From: Carettochelys insculpta | Taxonomy: Eukaryota; Chordata; Testudines; Carettochelyidae | DNA: 64,000 bases | Direction of reading: 5' to 3' | Assembly (NCBI RefSeq): GCF_033958435.1 | Contig: NC_134142.1 | Location: 97,225,001 to 97,289,000 of the forward strand | Shown: positions 42,331 through 52,995 of the stretch, piece after piece | Numbering within the stretch: position 1 is the stretch's first letter | How the letters are laid out: each line of letters starts with the position of its first letter | Made by a program: the position numbers and the translations under genes | Notes under the pieces: generated by a model | Told to the model about the DNA's origin: nothing | The model's input: the letters and a program-made list of their open reading frames with translations, nothing else | Database searches by the model: none

Positions 42331-45052
42331 AGCTTGAGGATAGTGGTGTGAATATCTCTTCTTTCTGCTTCTCAGTCAGGCACAACATCTATGCGGGGTT
42401 TGTTTGTTTGCTTCTCACTGGCATGTGGCCTCCAGCTGATTTCCCCCCCACCCCACCCCCCGTGGAAACTCCTCCTTCCCCCACTTAAACAAGTTAAATG
42501 CAAATCTTCCCAATGAGCTAGAGACCTGATCGTGCACCCACATAAGCACGTGGGAAACTCTGTGCATGTGACTAGTCTTGTCACACTGGTGACAAAGGAC
42601 TAAACTAAAGCTACAGGCAGCAGGACCAACAGCTGCACTGGGCTCCTGGGCAAGGGGAGGAGGGTGACTCTGAGCTCTCAGAAGGGGAAGGGCAGTGATC
42701 AGGAGAGGTGAGGCTGGGCAGCTGGCTCTCAGTGCCGCATGGAGCACGCGGAGCTGTGTCTTCCTCCCAGTTATCCAGGCAGCCCTCATAGCTGCCCAGA
42801 GCATGCCACGGCAGTCCTGCTGAGCAGTTTAAAGAGCCTGTGGTCTCTGGCCACTGCTGCCCAATGAAGGCATCTTGCTGCACCTGGAAGGTTGGCTGGC
42901 TCTAACTCACTTTGAGTCTCCTCTGACAGAAAAGCTGGGTGGCTATAGTTTAAAGAAGTGGAAGTCTGGATCTGTATGAGTCTGAAGGGTTAAAGGGAAG
43001 AATGCAGAAGCCCCAGTCTTGGGAGTAGCAGGTGGGCAGACCTGGCATTGATGATGAAGGTAGTCACGGACTTGGCTAAAGTAAGGGCCCAAGATGGGTA
43101 CAAGGATCATCTGAGATCTTGAGGTAACAGGGAAAGACCAGCTCAAGCAGGGAGATGTTGGCTAAAACAGTAGGAAGATAGTCTTGGAGGAGCTTGGCAA
43201 AGAGACCTCAGGTGTGTGCTGCTATAGAGAACTGCAGATGGAAGTCCGAATGTGAGGGTTCTGGTGGATTGGGAACACAGGCCAGGGCAGGAACTATAAT
43301 CTGGGGAGAATCCTGGGAGTCCTGGCTCATTGAAAGAACCCAAAGGAAGAGCCTAAAGAAAGGCTGTGGCAGGAAGGAGTTGGGTGGAGTGCACCTTGGC
43401 TCCTAGTTGTAGGATCCCTGGACTGGAAGCTGGTACCATGGGAGCCTGGGGATAAGAAGCAGTGAGCCAAGGATTGGATGCTGGAGACCCTATGAGGTCT
43501 TGGAATTTTTGGACTTGCTGTTATTGTGGGAGAAAAGAATCATGAGTGCAACCTCGTGGGAAAGTTGTTACAAGAAAGGCGGACGAACATGGGAGTTATT
43601 CACTGTAAACCAACTGTTAGCAGGGGGCTCAACCCAAGAGAGCTGCTAGGCCTTGCACCTGTATTTGCATTAACTGTTGGTTTTCATGTGTATAAGGTAC
43701 CTACATATTTGACCAAATATTGGCCCAGTCTTACTCCCATCGCAATCAGTGGCAAAACTCTTGGGAGCATGGGACAGGAACTGAGCTCTTCTTACTACCA
43801 CTGTAGCTGTGATGTTTTCTGTTGGCTAGATAATGGGTTGATATGTGTACTATTTCCAAGGCGTCATTCCACTGAATTTAATGCAGCTATGCTGATTTAC
43901 AACATCTTAAGATCGGGCCCCATATATCTCTAAAGGGAAATAATTTTATGGGTGTATATATTTAAAAATCCAAGATGAAATGTACTTTTCACACACTTTA
44001 AATATTTTTGTTTGCCATCCTTATAACTTATAGAAAAGAATCAATTAAAAGCATTCTTTGGTCTTAAACTTCATCAAGATGGCAGTGGGCCTAATCAAGT
44101 CCTGTTTTTATTTTAATAATCAGGATAATCTCATTCAGGGTCCCTGAAAGATGCTTACTTCAGTGTGGGCCTAAACAGCTTGATAGTGTCATTTTAATAT
44201 ATTTAACTAGCTGTCTTGAGCCCCCTGTTGACAGTTGTATAACATTTTATAACAATAAGACCTTTGAGAAATTGTATTTGTACTTCATTTTTGGCCAGAA
44301 GCACTGACATTATTTCTGAATGAAGCCAGAAATGTGTTACCCATCATGTAGTCAAGTCCATCTGTTCTTCAGTCCTGCACCCTGAAGATAAATATGAATT
44401 GTGTTAAGAATTGCCTGACTTGGATGGAATGGGAGCAGGAACCATTTAACTTGACTGGTCTTCTGGGGTTTGATCCAACTCCCTCTGAAGTCAATGGGAT
44501 TCCTTAAGTGACTTCAGCAGAGCTGGGATGAAAACCCATAACATATAGGACATATCCAGTACCATTTTCTGATTCCATGAGCCAAACCACTGCTTTTCAC
44601 AGACTTCTCTGATCCTGTAGAGATTTGTCTCAGATGGCTGATTTGAATTTATGTACAGAAATAGCTTGTGTTGGGAACACAAGTGCCCGATGCAGAGCCC
44701 CTTGAAGTCAATGGAAAGTCTCAAACTCAGCTTGAGAATGCCAATGTTATGTTGTGTTTTTTCCCGCTCTGGGAGAAGTTCAGTGCGAGGGAAGACAGCC
44801 AAAAGGTGGAATTAAATTCCAGACCAAACACATAGAAGATCCTGTACTGCACAGATGCTAATTCTTTATGATGGCCCATGCTGATCATCATAACACTTCA
44901 TCTGCTCAGCTTAGTTAGTCTCAAAGGAAAAGAAACAGCAAAATTTTTGTTGTATAATGATGTAATATTTCATAATTCTGAACCACTTGGTTCCCTAACT
45001 TTTCTCAGTAAAGAATATCTTAATCAAAATCCTAAAGATATACAGTCTATTC
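42331..45052. other. no gene recognised; eroded old repeats
   Basis: 42,600-43,500 has moderate GC and resembles repeat filler without boundaries. A 135-residue plus frame at 43,526-43,933 has no recognisable domain. Words of the type CTGAAGTCAATGGGATTCC occur near 44,490 and 44,705 and related text at 43,720 and 12,720, consistent with an ancient amniote interspersed repeat. Confidence 0.4.
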
Positions 45053-45373
45053 CAGGCGTGGCCAAACTTACAGCTCCACCAAGCTGTATACAACAGTCTT
45101 CCGATGTTTCAGATCTGAGACTTCAGCCCTACTCCTGCTGAAACCCTGAGCCACAGCGGGAGTGCGCTGTGGGCTGAAGTCCTGAGATATCCTCTCCATG
45201 AGGCAGAGAAGCACCTACCTTGCCCTCCCACTGCAAGCAGAAGTCCTGAAGCCCTCCCACCCCCATACTGTAGTAAGTGGAGAATGGGGGTGAGGGGACC
45301 TGGGGATCAGCCAGCTGCACTTTAAGTATAAAGGAGCTGCAAGTGGCTTATGAGCCACAATTTGGCCATGCTG
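45053..45373. mobile_element. hAT-type MITE
   Basis: Left end CAGGCGTGGCCAAACTTACA and right end CAATTTGGCCATGCTG are inverted relatives. Flanks GTCTATTC (45,045-45,052) and GTCTACTC (45,374-45,381) match at 7 of 8. Interior GAGCCACAGC/GAAGTCCTGA words, no coding. Confidence 0.82.
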
Positions 45374-48154
45374 GTCTACTCTGTGGTGTGAGATCACATT
45401 TAAATATAGTAAGTAATTAAAGATGGTTTTACCATGATGCCTGTGTTGCTCAAATTCCAATAGCAATAAATGTTATCGAAAATTGTGAGAAGGAAGACTT
45501 TTTTCTTAAGTTTTATACATTGTATATATAAAATCACACATAGAATCCCTCAGATGTGGGTTCTTTAGAGGTCACTGTCTATTTGGGATTATTTTACTTC
45601 TTAATTAAAACCTTCTCCCTCTATAGAATAGTATTAATTCCATGATGATTCCTAGAATTTCGTGAAAATTATTTTGCTCCTATGTAGACGGAGCAGATGG
45701 TTGCCCATTGTAAACTTGCAGGTTCCCTAAGACTTACCCGAGTAGAAGTTGGGGGTGGAAGAGGAGTTCCATTGGACATGGGGCTTTGTTTGCATAGGTT
45801 TCTGTGTGGAGGTTCCTTGCCTATGCGTGGGCTCTCAGCCAGGCCTGATGATAGGTGAGTGGGAGTGGGAGGGGGAGGCAAAGAGCACAGTTTTTTCAGG
45901 AACCTCTGAAGTGCTGCAGCATTACTGCTGGGCCGCTGTGAGAAAATGAACAGGGGAGGTGGAAGCACTACAATCCAGATGGAGCTCAGGGCTGACTGCC
46001 CTTGGCTCCACCCCTCCTGAGATGTGGAGATGCCCCCTCCCCCCGAAATTTTTTTCTTGATGCCCTCAATAGCTGCTGGCCCCACAGCTCTCAGCTCCTC
46101 TGGCTTCCATCAGTCCTTAGAGAGCTTGACTCCCACAACTGCACCTGATTCCAGATGGTTCCAAACTGTGGTGGGGGAAGCAGTGGCAGTTACTAAAGCA
46201 TGTCTGTCATAATTTACACAAGCCTCTTCTACGAGGGGGAGCAGGGAAGAGAATCCAGGAAAAAAAATTCATGCATGCTACCTTCTCCCAAATGGGAGCC
46301 TCAGTCCCATGGAGATGTTGCAAAGTTATGTGTAAAACAGACACCACTTCCTCCTCTGGCACATTTCCCACACCGCAGAAGTGATCCTTGGACAGCGGTT
46401 CCCCTGTACCTGTAGAAGCAGGGGATACTTTAAAAAAACTGATACATACCTACCAAACAGATTAACTGACATACTCTTTTGTGGGTGGAATGAGAACAAA
46501 TCCCACAGGACAATGAAGACTTGTGCATCTTTCCTATGCTAATTCTTAAGCTTAAACTACATCTCCAAATCTTCAACGTGTTCAGCTAACCTTTACTAAA
46601 GTAAAATAAGATAGCAACCCAACCTGTTAAAGGAACACTAAGATTGCCAAGGGAAGCTCACCAAAATCAGGAAATGCCAAAGATGCCAGCACAACATTAA
46701 CTTTATGTGTACATACTGGCCTTTCATTCTGGTCTTTTCAGGAGGTACCCTACATCATTCAAGACAAGGAGTAAACTGCTGCCTCCTTGCCATCTTTTTA
46801 AACTTATTAATGTCTTGTTTGTTGCATTCCTTCAAACAGTGCACTACTGAAGGCACTAGCAGTTCTGAATGACAACAGAACACAATTAAAGTTTGGACCA
46901 TCATCCGTACACAAATAAGGATGGAGTCAAGTTTGTGCTCTTAATTTTTAGCTAGGGGCCTCCAGTCAAAATAAAGGGGTCGCTGTGTTTTGATTTCTGT
47001 TGTCTTGGACTGTTGACTAGAAAACAGTAGAATGTTGTTCGGCATACAATGTAATAGGACAAGAGCTACTGGAGTGCCGTTTTGTGTGTGAGCATGCAAG
47101 CTGAATGTGCATGTGGGATAGTACAGAGTAAGACTAGGCTCTGTCTCAACTCATACATGCTTTCAGAACATACAGAACCCTTCTATATGTACCAGAAGGT
47201 TCCTTACATACTTATATTACTCTGAGTATGCTCCTTTTTACAGATCAAGCAAAGAACAGAAAGTGCTAAATAAATTGTGTTAGGGAGTTGACTAGAATTC
47301 CAGTTTTACTCCTGTGTCAGCATTACCAATATATGGCATATTAATCTGTACAAACAGGAAAAAAATCATAATTCTCAACAGCAGAAGAACAAGATCCCTC
47401 CATATGTTTGCTGCATGCTTCCAGGCTTGCCAAAAGTGACTACAAAAACTTTGTGTGAACTTGTGCCAGCCAGACTCTGTGGAAAAATTTATCAGGAAAA
47501 ACACTGTGTGACACAGAAGATAATGCTAGATGACGCCTACCAGCAAATCAATCAGTGTGTAAGAGATTGATCATAGTGCACATTGTCACATGTAACAAAG
47601 CAAAACTCTGCTCTGTGTCTTGAGGTTTGGCAATCTAAGTGTATGTTGATAAGAAATCATGGAACATGTTCTGTGACACATACAAAGCTATGGACTCCGA
47701 CAGGAGACAAGAGTAGTCAGCATGTGCTAGACCATGAAACTCATGCTGAGCTCTGCTGGTGGGTCAAGCTATGCCTGAAAATTAAAACACTGATGCAGCT
47801 GCCAAAGATTTTAAGGATAAAAATCTGCTGTATTTAAGCAATAAAACTTTACTGTTACAGTTGCACTGAGACAAAACAGATATCTTAATGGTCCAAATCC
47901 AATTCTTAGACTGTCTTCACTGACTCAGTCATAATTTAAAGTCCTCCCATGGTTAATTTAGCCTTCCAAAGAAAGTGTTAACCTTGTTTGCTCTATGTGG
48001 GCACTAAAGATTCCAGGACACTTCTTTTGTGTTAGAGTGTCCTGTGGTATTTAGTCTTGGCCACAATTTCCCCTTCCATGGACTGTGTGCTAAACGGCTG
48101 CTGCCTCCTGCCCAGAGGTGGTAGAATATATACATCTTTTCTACAGTCTTTAGG
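45374..48154. other. no gene recognised
   Basis: A GC-richer patch at 45,730-46,200 gives a 138-residue minus frame without known domain. The remainder is AT-rich unique-looking sequence. No exon or RNA gene could be supported. Confidence 0.45.
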
Positions 48155-48304
48155 CGAGGGGTGGGCAATAATTTTCACAGAGGGACCACTCCACATATTT
48201 TGGTATGAGTCATTGGTCCCCCAGAAGCAGTAGGTTCTTGGACAGAAGGAGTGGGGCTGGAGGCTACAGAGAGAGAGGGAGACGGTGCATGAGTGTGAAA
48301 GAGA

Positions 48305-48447
48305 ACAAGAAGTCCTGTGGCACCTTATAGACTAAGGCAAAGAGCCACTTCATCTGCTGCATGAGTGGTGGGCAGGGGAGTGTCCCAGGACTTTGGGTTG
48401 TTTTTGAAGATACAGACTAACACGGCTACCTTTCTGATACTTGTCAC
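48305..48447 (+). mobile_element. Penelope-like element, fold-back short copy
   Basis: A 13-bp target duplication AGTGTGAAAGAGA lies at 48,292-48,304 and 48,448-48,460. The inverted half starts ACAAGAAGTCCTGTGGCACC; the sense half is short (CCCAGGACTTTGGGTTGTTT) and ends with the tail GATACAGACTAACACGGCTA. Once more, only the 3' side has the tail. The inverted half has lost the CACGAAAGC part of the body. Confidence 0.82.
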
Positions 48448-48894
48448 AGTGTGAAAGAGAGACACTTTGTGTGCAAGAGACAGACTGGCTGCATCCACAC
48501 TACAAAATAACTCAGAAGTTGCTTACTTCAAAGCTATACTTTGAAGTAAGCAACTTCAAAGTAGAGCGTCTACACACAAAAATGCACCCTGCCTTACGTT
48601 GAAGGTGGCTTCCCCCTACTTTGAAGTTAAGTGTCCACACACAGTTAGCCCCTACTTTGAACTAAGAGGCCAGGAAATGATGCAGGCATGGGGTCACATG
48701 GCTGACAAGCCCTTCTGGGCTCACAGCCACCTGACCCCTTACAGGGCCCCTCCCAACACCCCCAACCTGTATGTGCTCAAGGCTGCCAGGCTGCAGACAG
48801 CAGCAGAGTATGTGCTGGGGAGAAGAGCTGTCCACGTGCCTGCTCCCATCCTCCCAAGGACAAGGTTCTCTCCACCCTGGCCAGCCTACTGGCC

Positions 48895-50187
48895 ATGATG
48901 GTCGTGCTGCTTTTCCAGCCCTGCAGCAGTGAGTGGTGGGACCGGCTGCTGCTGGAGGACTGGGACGACGAATGGTAGCTGAGGAACTTTCACATGACCC
49001 AGCAGATATTTGAGGACCTCTATCACTGGCTCACCCCAGTCCACCAGCACCGGGACAGCCAGATGCGGCCAGCACTTCCAGTGCAGAAGAGAGTGGCCAT
49101 TGCCCTGTGGAGGCTAGCTGGGCTCCCGACAGCCTCAGGTCCATTGGCCACCAATTTGGAGTCAGCATGGCCACCATTGGAGCAGTCATGATCAAGCTAA
49201 GTCCAGCCTCCACCATAGACCCCCCTTCCAGGAAGGGAGTTCCTGGGCAGGGGTTCCTGGTGGGGTGGGAGCTACTGGGCAGGGGGTCAGGGGAAGGAGG
49301 CAGGAGGCTTCCTGGTTAGGCGGTGTTCATGGACGTATTCCTTCCCCTGCACTCCCGCCTTAGGTCGTCCAAGCCATCAACAGGGTGCTCCTGTGATGCA
49401 CCATGACCCTAGAGGACCTGGATGCCACCCTCACTGGGTTCATGTACCTTAGCTTCCCCAATTGTTTTGGAACCCTGCACAGGATGCACATGGTGATCCA
49501 AGCTCTGGACCACAGCGGGGGCTCCTATATTAACATGAAGGGGTACCACTTGGTGGTACTTCAGGCCCTGGTGGACACGAGGGGCCATTTCCTGCATGTG
49601 TGCATGGGGTGGCCAGGCAGGGCCCATGATGCCCAGGTGTTCTGGAATTCATGGCTGAGACACTAGATGTAGGAGAGCACATGTGTCCCCCCCCATGGGA
49701 GCTCCCTCTTGGGGACATCACGATGCCACCCCGCATCATGGCTGATGCCTCATACTCGCTGCATCCGTGGCTCATGCAGCCTTATACCAGATGCACCGTG
49801 GTGGCCCAGGACAACTTTAACAGTCAGCTCAACTATGCCAGAGGCACAGTAGAGTGCGTGTTTAGGAGGCTGAAGGGGAAGTTTCACAGCTTCCTCACCA
49901 GGCTGAATGTCAGACTCCCAAACATCCCTTCACTCATCGCTACCTGCTGTGCCCTCCACAACCTTGTGGAGTGCTGGCGGGAGCCCTTTATCCAGGGTTG
50001 GGCCATGGACCCGGGGGGCCACGAGGCCCAGAGGGATGGGGGTCAGGGTTGGGGAGGCCTTGTGCTAGGTCTTTGTGCAAGGCCTGCCCTGACCTTCCCA
50101 GCCACACTCTGCACCATGGGCCCCCCTACCCTCCCAACTCTCAGGGTTCCCCCACTCTCCCACCAAGCACCAGAGACATGGGGTTAG
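48895..50187 (+). pseudogene. Harbinger (HARBI1-like) DDE transposase, inactivated
   Basis: DDE_Tnp_4-type nuclease that would cut and join the element's ends, normally with a Myb-like partner that brings it into the nucleus. Readable in order: NFHMTQQIFEDLYHWL and KRVAIALWRLA (49,000-49,115), SLRSIGHQFGVSMATIGAV (49,125-49,190), INRVLL, FPNC (49,376-49,465), YINMKGYHLVVLQALVDTRG (49,530-49,590), GRAHDAQVFWNS (49,619-49,650), DASYSLHPWLMQPYT, then GTVECVFRRLKGKF and CCALHNLVE (49,840-49,970). The second acidic residue (D codon 49,628) and the E (codon 49,852) remain. The first D is lost: the GAIDGTH-type motif reads GTLHRMH. Also present are TAG at 48,976, TGA at 49,394, frame changes near 49,118 and 49,650, and a likely 163-base intron (49,201-49,363). 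The intron donor reads CTAAGT where GTAAGT is expected, and the acceptor CCGCCTTAG is intact. Confidence 0.88.
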
Positions 50188-50606
50188 GGTGGGAACAATA
50201 AACTTTACTGTGGGCAATAAATTTAATTGTAGAACTGAACAGAACAACACATTAAACTATTTTCAGTGCATGGAGGGAATGGTCCACGGGGCTAGGTGGG
50301 GCGACTGAATTGGGATCAGGCCTGGGATGGGAGAAGGCTCAGTCACCCAGAAGCATGGGTGGCCAGGATACACGTCGTCCACGGTTGTCCCTACTGCCTT
50401 TGGTCCAGGGCCATGGGGTGGTAGGGCTGGGGTGGGGGTGCTGTGGGCTTGGCCTGTACAGGTGTGCGGAGGTGGCCACTGGGGTTGGGCCAGTGCACTC
50501 CCCTCAGCCAGGAGCCATTGAGACAGCTTGAGGCGGGTAGCCGGTGACAGGTCCGCCACGCGCTGGGCAGCTGTCAGAGGATTGGCTGCGAGGGGGCAGC
50601 TGCAGG

Positions 50607-51771
50607 CTAGGCTGGCGATGGACCAAAAGGTTGGGCAAGGTGGGAGGCCAAGTCCTGGGTTGTGGCATCCAGGCTGCTAGCCAGCCGCACCCACATGTCC
50701 TGCTCCATCACCAGCCAGTCCCAGAGCACCCTGGTCATCTCCTGCATGACCACCCTGTTGACAGACGCCTTCTCGTCCCTCCAGCATCACCTCTGGGAGG
50801 CCCTGCTGCAGCTGCAGGGGGGATGCAGGCTGAGGTGATGGGTCAGTGACCTGGCCCCCTGTGGCTGTGGTGGCTTCCTGATGATGGACCTCTGGAGACA
50901 GAAGGGGAAAGTGGGATGGCCCATGAGTGCTGGGTCCCAACCCTAGGAGTAGCTGGGGCCCCTGATCTGCTGGCCCCCCACCCCGCAGCCCTGCCGCCCA
51001 ATGGCCACTGAGCCCTGTGGGATCCTGGGTGCTAAGAGGTTCCTGCCTGATGAAGGTTGGCCTGTGTTCCCTCCATTGACCCCAGGTAGGTGGGCTGTGG
51101 GGCTGTTCCCAGGGGGCACCCTGTCCCCAGCCTTTGCTACATCGTGCTCATCCTGTATGTACCTCTGCGATCTCCTGGGGCTTGAGTGTGGAGAAGGCTC
51201 TCCTTGGTGTCCTGGAGGGTAGGGCAATGATGAGGGTCCCATCACTGGAGCCCTTGTCATCACCCTTAGTCTCAGTGGGCCACTACCCATGGGGTGGGAG
51301 CTCATGGTCCCAGAGGGGCCCACCTCCTTGTCACTGTCCATGGGGTGGGGGAACTGGATGTGTCAACCAGCTGCTCTGGGATGACTGCCTCCCTTCGCCC
51401 CAAGAGCCTGTGCAGCTCCCTATAGTGGGGGCAGTGCATGGGCCGTGCTCCAACCGATTAGCAGCATCGCAGGCGTTGATGTATGCCTGCCTCAGTTCTT
51501 TTACTTTTTTCCTGCTGCTGCTGCCAGTGTGGTCGGGGTGGCCTCAAGTGGTGAGGCCGCTGGCCAGCCAGTCAAAGGCCTCGGCGTTCCTCTGCCAGGC
51601 GCCAGTTTGGTGAAGGACTTCCTCCTCCCTCCACAGAGTGAGGAGGTCCTTCAGCTTGTTCTCGTTCCAGGAGGGTCCCCTCCTGGCATGGCCCTTGCCT
51701 GGGCACTGTGAGCCCTCAGATTCCTCATCCAGGGCCCCCAGGGGGGCAGAGGGGTCATGGCATGCTGCCAT
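50607..51771 (-). pseudogene. Harbinger Myb/SANT-like DNA-binding protein, inactivated
   Basis: Second gene of the transposon, read leftwards from ATG at 51,769-51,771. The acidic N-terminus (MAACHDPSAPLGALDEESEG) is followed by a SANT-like helix set with spaced aromatic residues: RGPSWNENKLKDLLTLW, GAWQRNAEAFDWLASGL (51,544-51,700). After an in-frame stop the pattern continues as KKVKELRQAYINACDAANR (about 51,460-51,520). After a shift it continues as CPHYRELHRLLGRREAVIPE (about 51,370-51,430). The far end RVVMQEMTRVLWDWLVMEQD...SSLDATTQDLASHL (about 50,630-50,760) is typical of the C-terminal helix of these proteins and ends at a TAG (50,607-50,609). In the family this protein binds subterminal DNA and recruits the transposase. 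There are several stops and frameshifts; an intron between 50.9 and 51.3 kb is possible but not proven. Confidence 0.78.
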
Positions 51772-52620
51772 GGTGGGCAGCGGGTGTGGAGGCTGGGTCC
51801 TGTGTCAAGCAGAGGCAGTCTGATTGGGACCTAATGCTGCCCCTGCTTGTGGCACAATCTCAGCTTCCTCCCTGGGGTTGCCCAGGAGCTGGTTCCCTAA
51901 TGTGGCCAGCAGGAACCATAGAGCCCTGCCTGGGCTGGCCAGACTGTTTCTGTCCTCCAGGGAAGGCCGCCTCCTTGGTGGACCCCCTACTTCGAAGGAA
52001 GGGATGTAGAGTGTCTACACACACTTTACTTCAAAGTTAAACTTCAAAGTAAGCCACTACTCCATTGCCGGGAATGGAGTAGTGACTTCGAAGTTAGCCT
52101 CCCTTACTTTGAAATTAACTTCGAAGTAAGGAAAAGTGTGTGTAGATGCTTTGCATACTACTTCAAAGCAGCATCTTACTTCAAAGTTAACTTCCAAGTA
52201 AGTTTGTAGCGTAGATACAGGCACTGTGACACAGATTGAGTGTGTGTGCATGCATGTGTGTGCATACGCTGGCTGTTTCTGGTTAAGTTTCTGAGAGGAG
52301 ACACCCTCTGTCTCTTTAAGGGACATCTCTTGTCTGCCCCTTCCTCTGCTCTACACTCCTGAGTCACTTTCCATCCATACTTCAGACTGGAGCAGTTTCG
52401 CTGTGTCTCCCTCTCCCCAGTCTCTGTTCTGCAGAGATGGTGCACAGGGACAGGGGAATACCCTGAGTTCAGCACTACCTTCTCTCCTTTGCACAGCTAG
52501 CAGGAAAATCCTAGGAGCAACTCAGCAGCAGACAGAACAAGGCATGGGAAGGGACAGCTGAACATGCGCTGCTGGCTGTAAGCATGCACACTGCGAAAAA
52601 AGCTTTTCAAGTTTACTCAT

Positions 52621-52995
52621 ATTGAAAAAGAAACAAAGAAATCAACTGGATGTCAAAAATGATTTGCATTGTGCATTTTCATCTTTCAAACGTAGGATTT
52701 CCCAGCTTCTGAAGAAAATGCAGCAGCAGCGTCCTTCATATTAAATTCATTTTGTTTCTGCTCTTTCTCACATTAAATTATGTTTTTATTAAATTTTTGG
52801 ACCAAGAAAAACTGTATTTGCTTATTTGTAATTTTAAGTAACATTTTTATATCCAGTTTTTGTGCTTATTTTAAATTATTAATTGAATCTTTGTTAAAAG
52901 TGAGGTTGGATGATAGTAAGGAGGGTGGGGGGCATGAAGGCCTCTCAAAAATCAAAAGAGGGGTGTGATGCTGAAAACTTTGGGAACCCCTAGGG
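52621..52995. mobile_element. possible hAT-type right terminus
   Basis: AT-rich sequence ending GAAAACTTTGGGAACCCCTAG, the inverse of the CAGGGGTTCCCAAA terminus of hAT/Charlie-type elements. No left partner with this terminus was found nearby. It may be the end of the repeat that starts at 48,155 or an independent fragment. Confidence 0.4.

Larger units (their letters stand above)
48487..52222 (+). mobile_element. PIF/Harbinger transposon with two broken genes
   Basis: Ends GGCTGCATCCACACTACAAA and TTTGTAGCGTAGATACAGGC are inverted relatives. ACT at 48,484-48,486 and 52,223-52,225 is an exact 3-bp duplication. Length is 3,736. A transposase-like gene runs rightwards from the left side and a Myb/SANT-like gene runs leftwards from the right side, so they converge near 50.2-50.6 kb. 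Two proteins, a nuclease and a Myb-like DNA-binding partner, are the hallmark of Harbinger elements. Both termini carry CTTCAAAG/CTTCGAAG words shared with local MITEs. Confidence 0.9.
48155..52620. mobile_element. hAT-like repeat hosting a PLE and a Harbinger transposon
   Basis: Left terminus GAGGGGTGGGCAATAATTTT at 48,155. The text on either side of the two insertions is one family by my recollection: GAAGGAGTGGGGCTGGAGGC and GTGTGCAAGAGACAGACT on the left; GACACAGATTGAGTGTGTGT, CTTTAAGGGACATCTCTTGT, GAGCAGTTTCGCTGTGTCTC and GGCTGTAAGCATGCACACTG on the right. The right terminus is not clear; the edge given is where the recognisable text ends. Confidence 0.5.

Noticed and set aside
43526..43933. 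135-residue plus frame
   Set aside because: No recognised domain; ends in AT-rich intergenic DNA.
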